Assembly: GCF_009848685.1 (NCBI RefSeq) | Contig: NZ_WXTX01000002.1 | Span: 124,001 to 188,000, forward strand | Reading direction: 5' to 3' | DNA from: Andreprevotia sp. IGB-42 | GTDB taxonomy: Bacteria > Pseudomonadota > Gammaproteobacteria > Burkholderiales > Chitinibacteraceae | DNA: 64,000 bases | Part shown: piece after piece, positions 63,152 through 64,000 of the stretch | How the letters are laid out: the number at the start of each line of letters is the position of its first letter | How positions within the stretch are numbered: the stretch's first letter is position 1 | The notes under the pieces: generated by a model | Databases searched by the model: none | Told to the model about the DNA's origin: nothing | What the model saw: the letters and a program-made list of their open reading frames with translations, nothing else | Program-made: the position numbers and the translations under genes

Positions 63152-63508
63152 TCAATGTGTAGCAACGCCGACGATGCCGGCAGGCAGCCCCGGGCCGCCG
63201 ATCACGTGCACATGCAGGTGGAACACCGTCTGCCCACCGCCTGCACCCGTGTTGATGATGGTGCGGAAACCGCTTTCCAGCCCCAGCTCGCCCGCCACTT
63301 GCGCCGCCACCAGCATCAGCTTGCCCAGCAGCGCCTGATGTTCGACAGCGGCATGCGCAAGAGATTCGATATGTGTTTTCGGCACCACCAGCACATGCAC
63401 CGGCGCCACCGGGTGCAAATCGTGGAACACCAGCACGTCGTCGTCCTCATAGACTTTGTTCGACGGGAACACGCCGGCGGCAAGCTTGCAGAAAATGCAG
63501 TCTGTCAT
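63152..63508 (-). CDS. hinT: HIT-family nucleotide-binding protein HinT
   Basis: Purine nucleoside phosphoramidase. 118 residues from ATG 63508 (AGGAG, 7-base spacing). TDCIFCKLAAG zinc-region motif and the histidine triad H97-x-H99-x-H101 (HLHVHVIGG). It follows hisE by 4 bp, the standard betaproteobacterial order hisE-hinT-tatA. Confidence 0.95.
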   Translation of the reverse strand: MTDCIFCKLAAGVFPSNKVYEDDDVLVFHDLHPVAPVHVLVVPKTHIESLAHAAVEHQALLGKLMLVAAQVAGELGLESGFRTIINTGAGGGQTVFHLHVHVIGGPGLPAGIVGVATH

Positions 63509-63512
63509 GGGT

Positions 63513-63839
63513 TTACTCCTGCGGGCGCGAGGCTTTTTCTTCGATGCCGGAAATGCCTTCGCGGCGCGCCAGCTCTGCCAGCACGTCTTCGTGGCTGAGG
63601 CCTTCGTGCGCCAGCAGCACCAGTGTGTGGAACCACAAGTCGGCCACTTCGCGCACCACGTGCAGCTTGTCGCCATCCTTGGCGGCCATCACCACTTCCA
63701 GCGCCTCTTCGCCGACTTTTTTCAGGATGGCTTCGGTGCCCTTGTGATAGAGCTTGGCCACGTAGGAGGTGGACGGATCGGCGCCGCGGCGGCTGGCCAG
63801 CGTGGCGGAAAGGCGTTCAAGGATTTCGGCAGAGACCAT
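63513..63839 (-). CDS. hisE: Phosphoribosyl-ATP pyrophosphatase
   Basis: Second step of histidine synthesis. 108 residues from ATG 63839; an in-frame start at 63881 adds 14 residues. [37 protein letters not shown] and [15 protein letters not shown] are the all-alpha NTP-pyrophosphohydrolase signatures with metal-binding Glu. HisI is separate and not in the window. Confidence 0.95.
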   Translation of the reverse strand: MVSAEILERLSATLASRRGADPSTSYVAKLYHKGTEAILKKVGEEALEVVMAAKDGDKLHVVREVADLWFHTLVLLAHEGLSHEDVLAELARREGISGIEEKASRPQE

Positions 63840-63931
63840 GCGGGCTTGTCCGGTCAGGGGGTGATCAATGGATAGGGGCAATTATATTGCCGTTTGCCTT
63901 CATTCACGTTGCACTTCAACGTGACAGATTG

Positions 63932-63960
63932 AAAAAGGCCGGCCATGGGCCAGCCTTTTC
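63932..63960 (-). terminator. Possible terminator upstream of hisE
   Basis: AAAGGC-T-GGCC pairs with GGCC-G-GCCTTT, and the minus strand continues TTC. It would end a transcript arriving from the right of the window. Confidence 0.55.
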
Positions 63961-64000
63961 TGCCGCTTTGCACGTCGGGCAGCGCGTCAATGCTTGTGGT

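Noticed and set aside
1-64000. CRISPR arrays, insertion sequences, prophage or integron genes
   Set aside because: No regularly spaced repeats, transposase, integrase or phage structural genes were seen in any frame.

Overview
This window reads as a chromosomal segment of a Gram-negative betaproteobacterium, most likely of the order Neisseriales (Chitinibacteraceae/Chromobacteriaceae-like). The evidence is gene content and order: petABC-sspA-sspB, engB opposite cytochrome c4-resB-ccsA, purN-DUF3108, purM opposite perM-hda, rpoN-hpf-ptsN-hprK-rapZ, lolB-ispE-tRNA-Gln-prs-rplY-pth and hisE-hinT-tatABC are all betaproteobacterial neighbourhoods. The DNA is GC-rich throughout and almost all genes are housekeeping. 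I see no insertion sequence, prophage, CRISPR array, rRNA or obvious pseudogene.

Layout. 1-5 kb: end of a LysR regulator, asd, dtd, then a 383-bp non-coding leader holding two similar pseudoknot-type RNA elements and a terminator ahead of a small unknown gene and a MATE exporter, then ubiX. 5-9.5 kb: rapZ, hprK, ptsN, hpf, rpoN (nitrogen PTS and sigma-54). 9.5-15 kb: lptBAC and kdsCD (LPS transport and Kdo synthesis) opposite a Kef-type cation/proton antiporter. 15-22 kb: periplasmic HtrA/DegS protease, NIF3 protein, a lipoprotein, the cytochrome bc1 operon, sspAB. 22-28 kb: RNA methyltransferase, DUF3108, purN, purM, PerM-like protein, hda. 28-39 kb: a minus-strand operon pilG-pilH-pilI-pilJ-chpA-cutC that controls type IV pili. 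39-44 kb: engB, cytochrome c4 and System II cytochrome c maturation (resB, ccsA). 44-45 kb: two paralogous small proteins of unknown function. 45-53 kb: CobW GTPase, orphan ParA, chorismate mutase, pth, rplY, prs, tRNA-Gln, ispE, lolB, TPR lipoprotein. 53-59 kb: mutM, a dynamin-like GTPase, a quinone reductase, moaC, rluF-like, tlyA-like and VOC genes. 59-64 kb: a PglL-type O-oligosaccharyltransferase, tatCBA, hinT, hisE.

How the parts fit. Several sets build the envelope and respiratory chain: LptABC and KdsCD for LPS, LolB for lipoproteins, Tat for folded exports (the Rieske protein carries a twin-arginine leader), bc1 plus cytochrome c4 plus ResB/CcsA for electron transport. HprK, PtsN and RapZ form the nitrogen PTS module beside sigma-54. 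The Chp system senses surface contact for twitching motility.

The most notable unexplained feature is the tandem RNA structure at 2444-2686. Its conserved blocks (GATTT, CTTGCGGGGCGC, GCTAAAGCG) and H-type pseudoknot layout resemble SAM-II-type riboswitches, but it lies ahead of a MATE exporter and may be an undescribed class. Other points of interest are intrinsic terminators directly abutting the start codons of prs and resB, a 14-bp tandem duplication of a ribosome-binding site and start codon, and a roughly 390-residue acidic linker inside ChpA. Base pairings were judged by eye; no folding program or database search was run.
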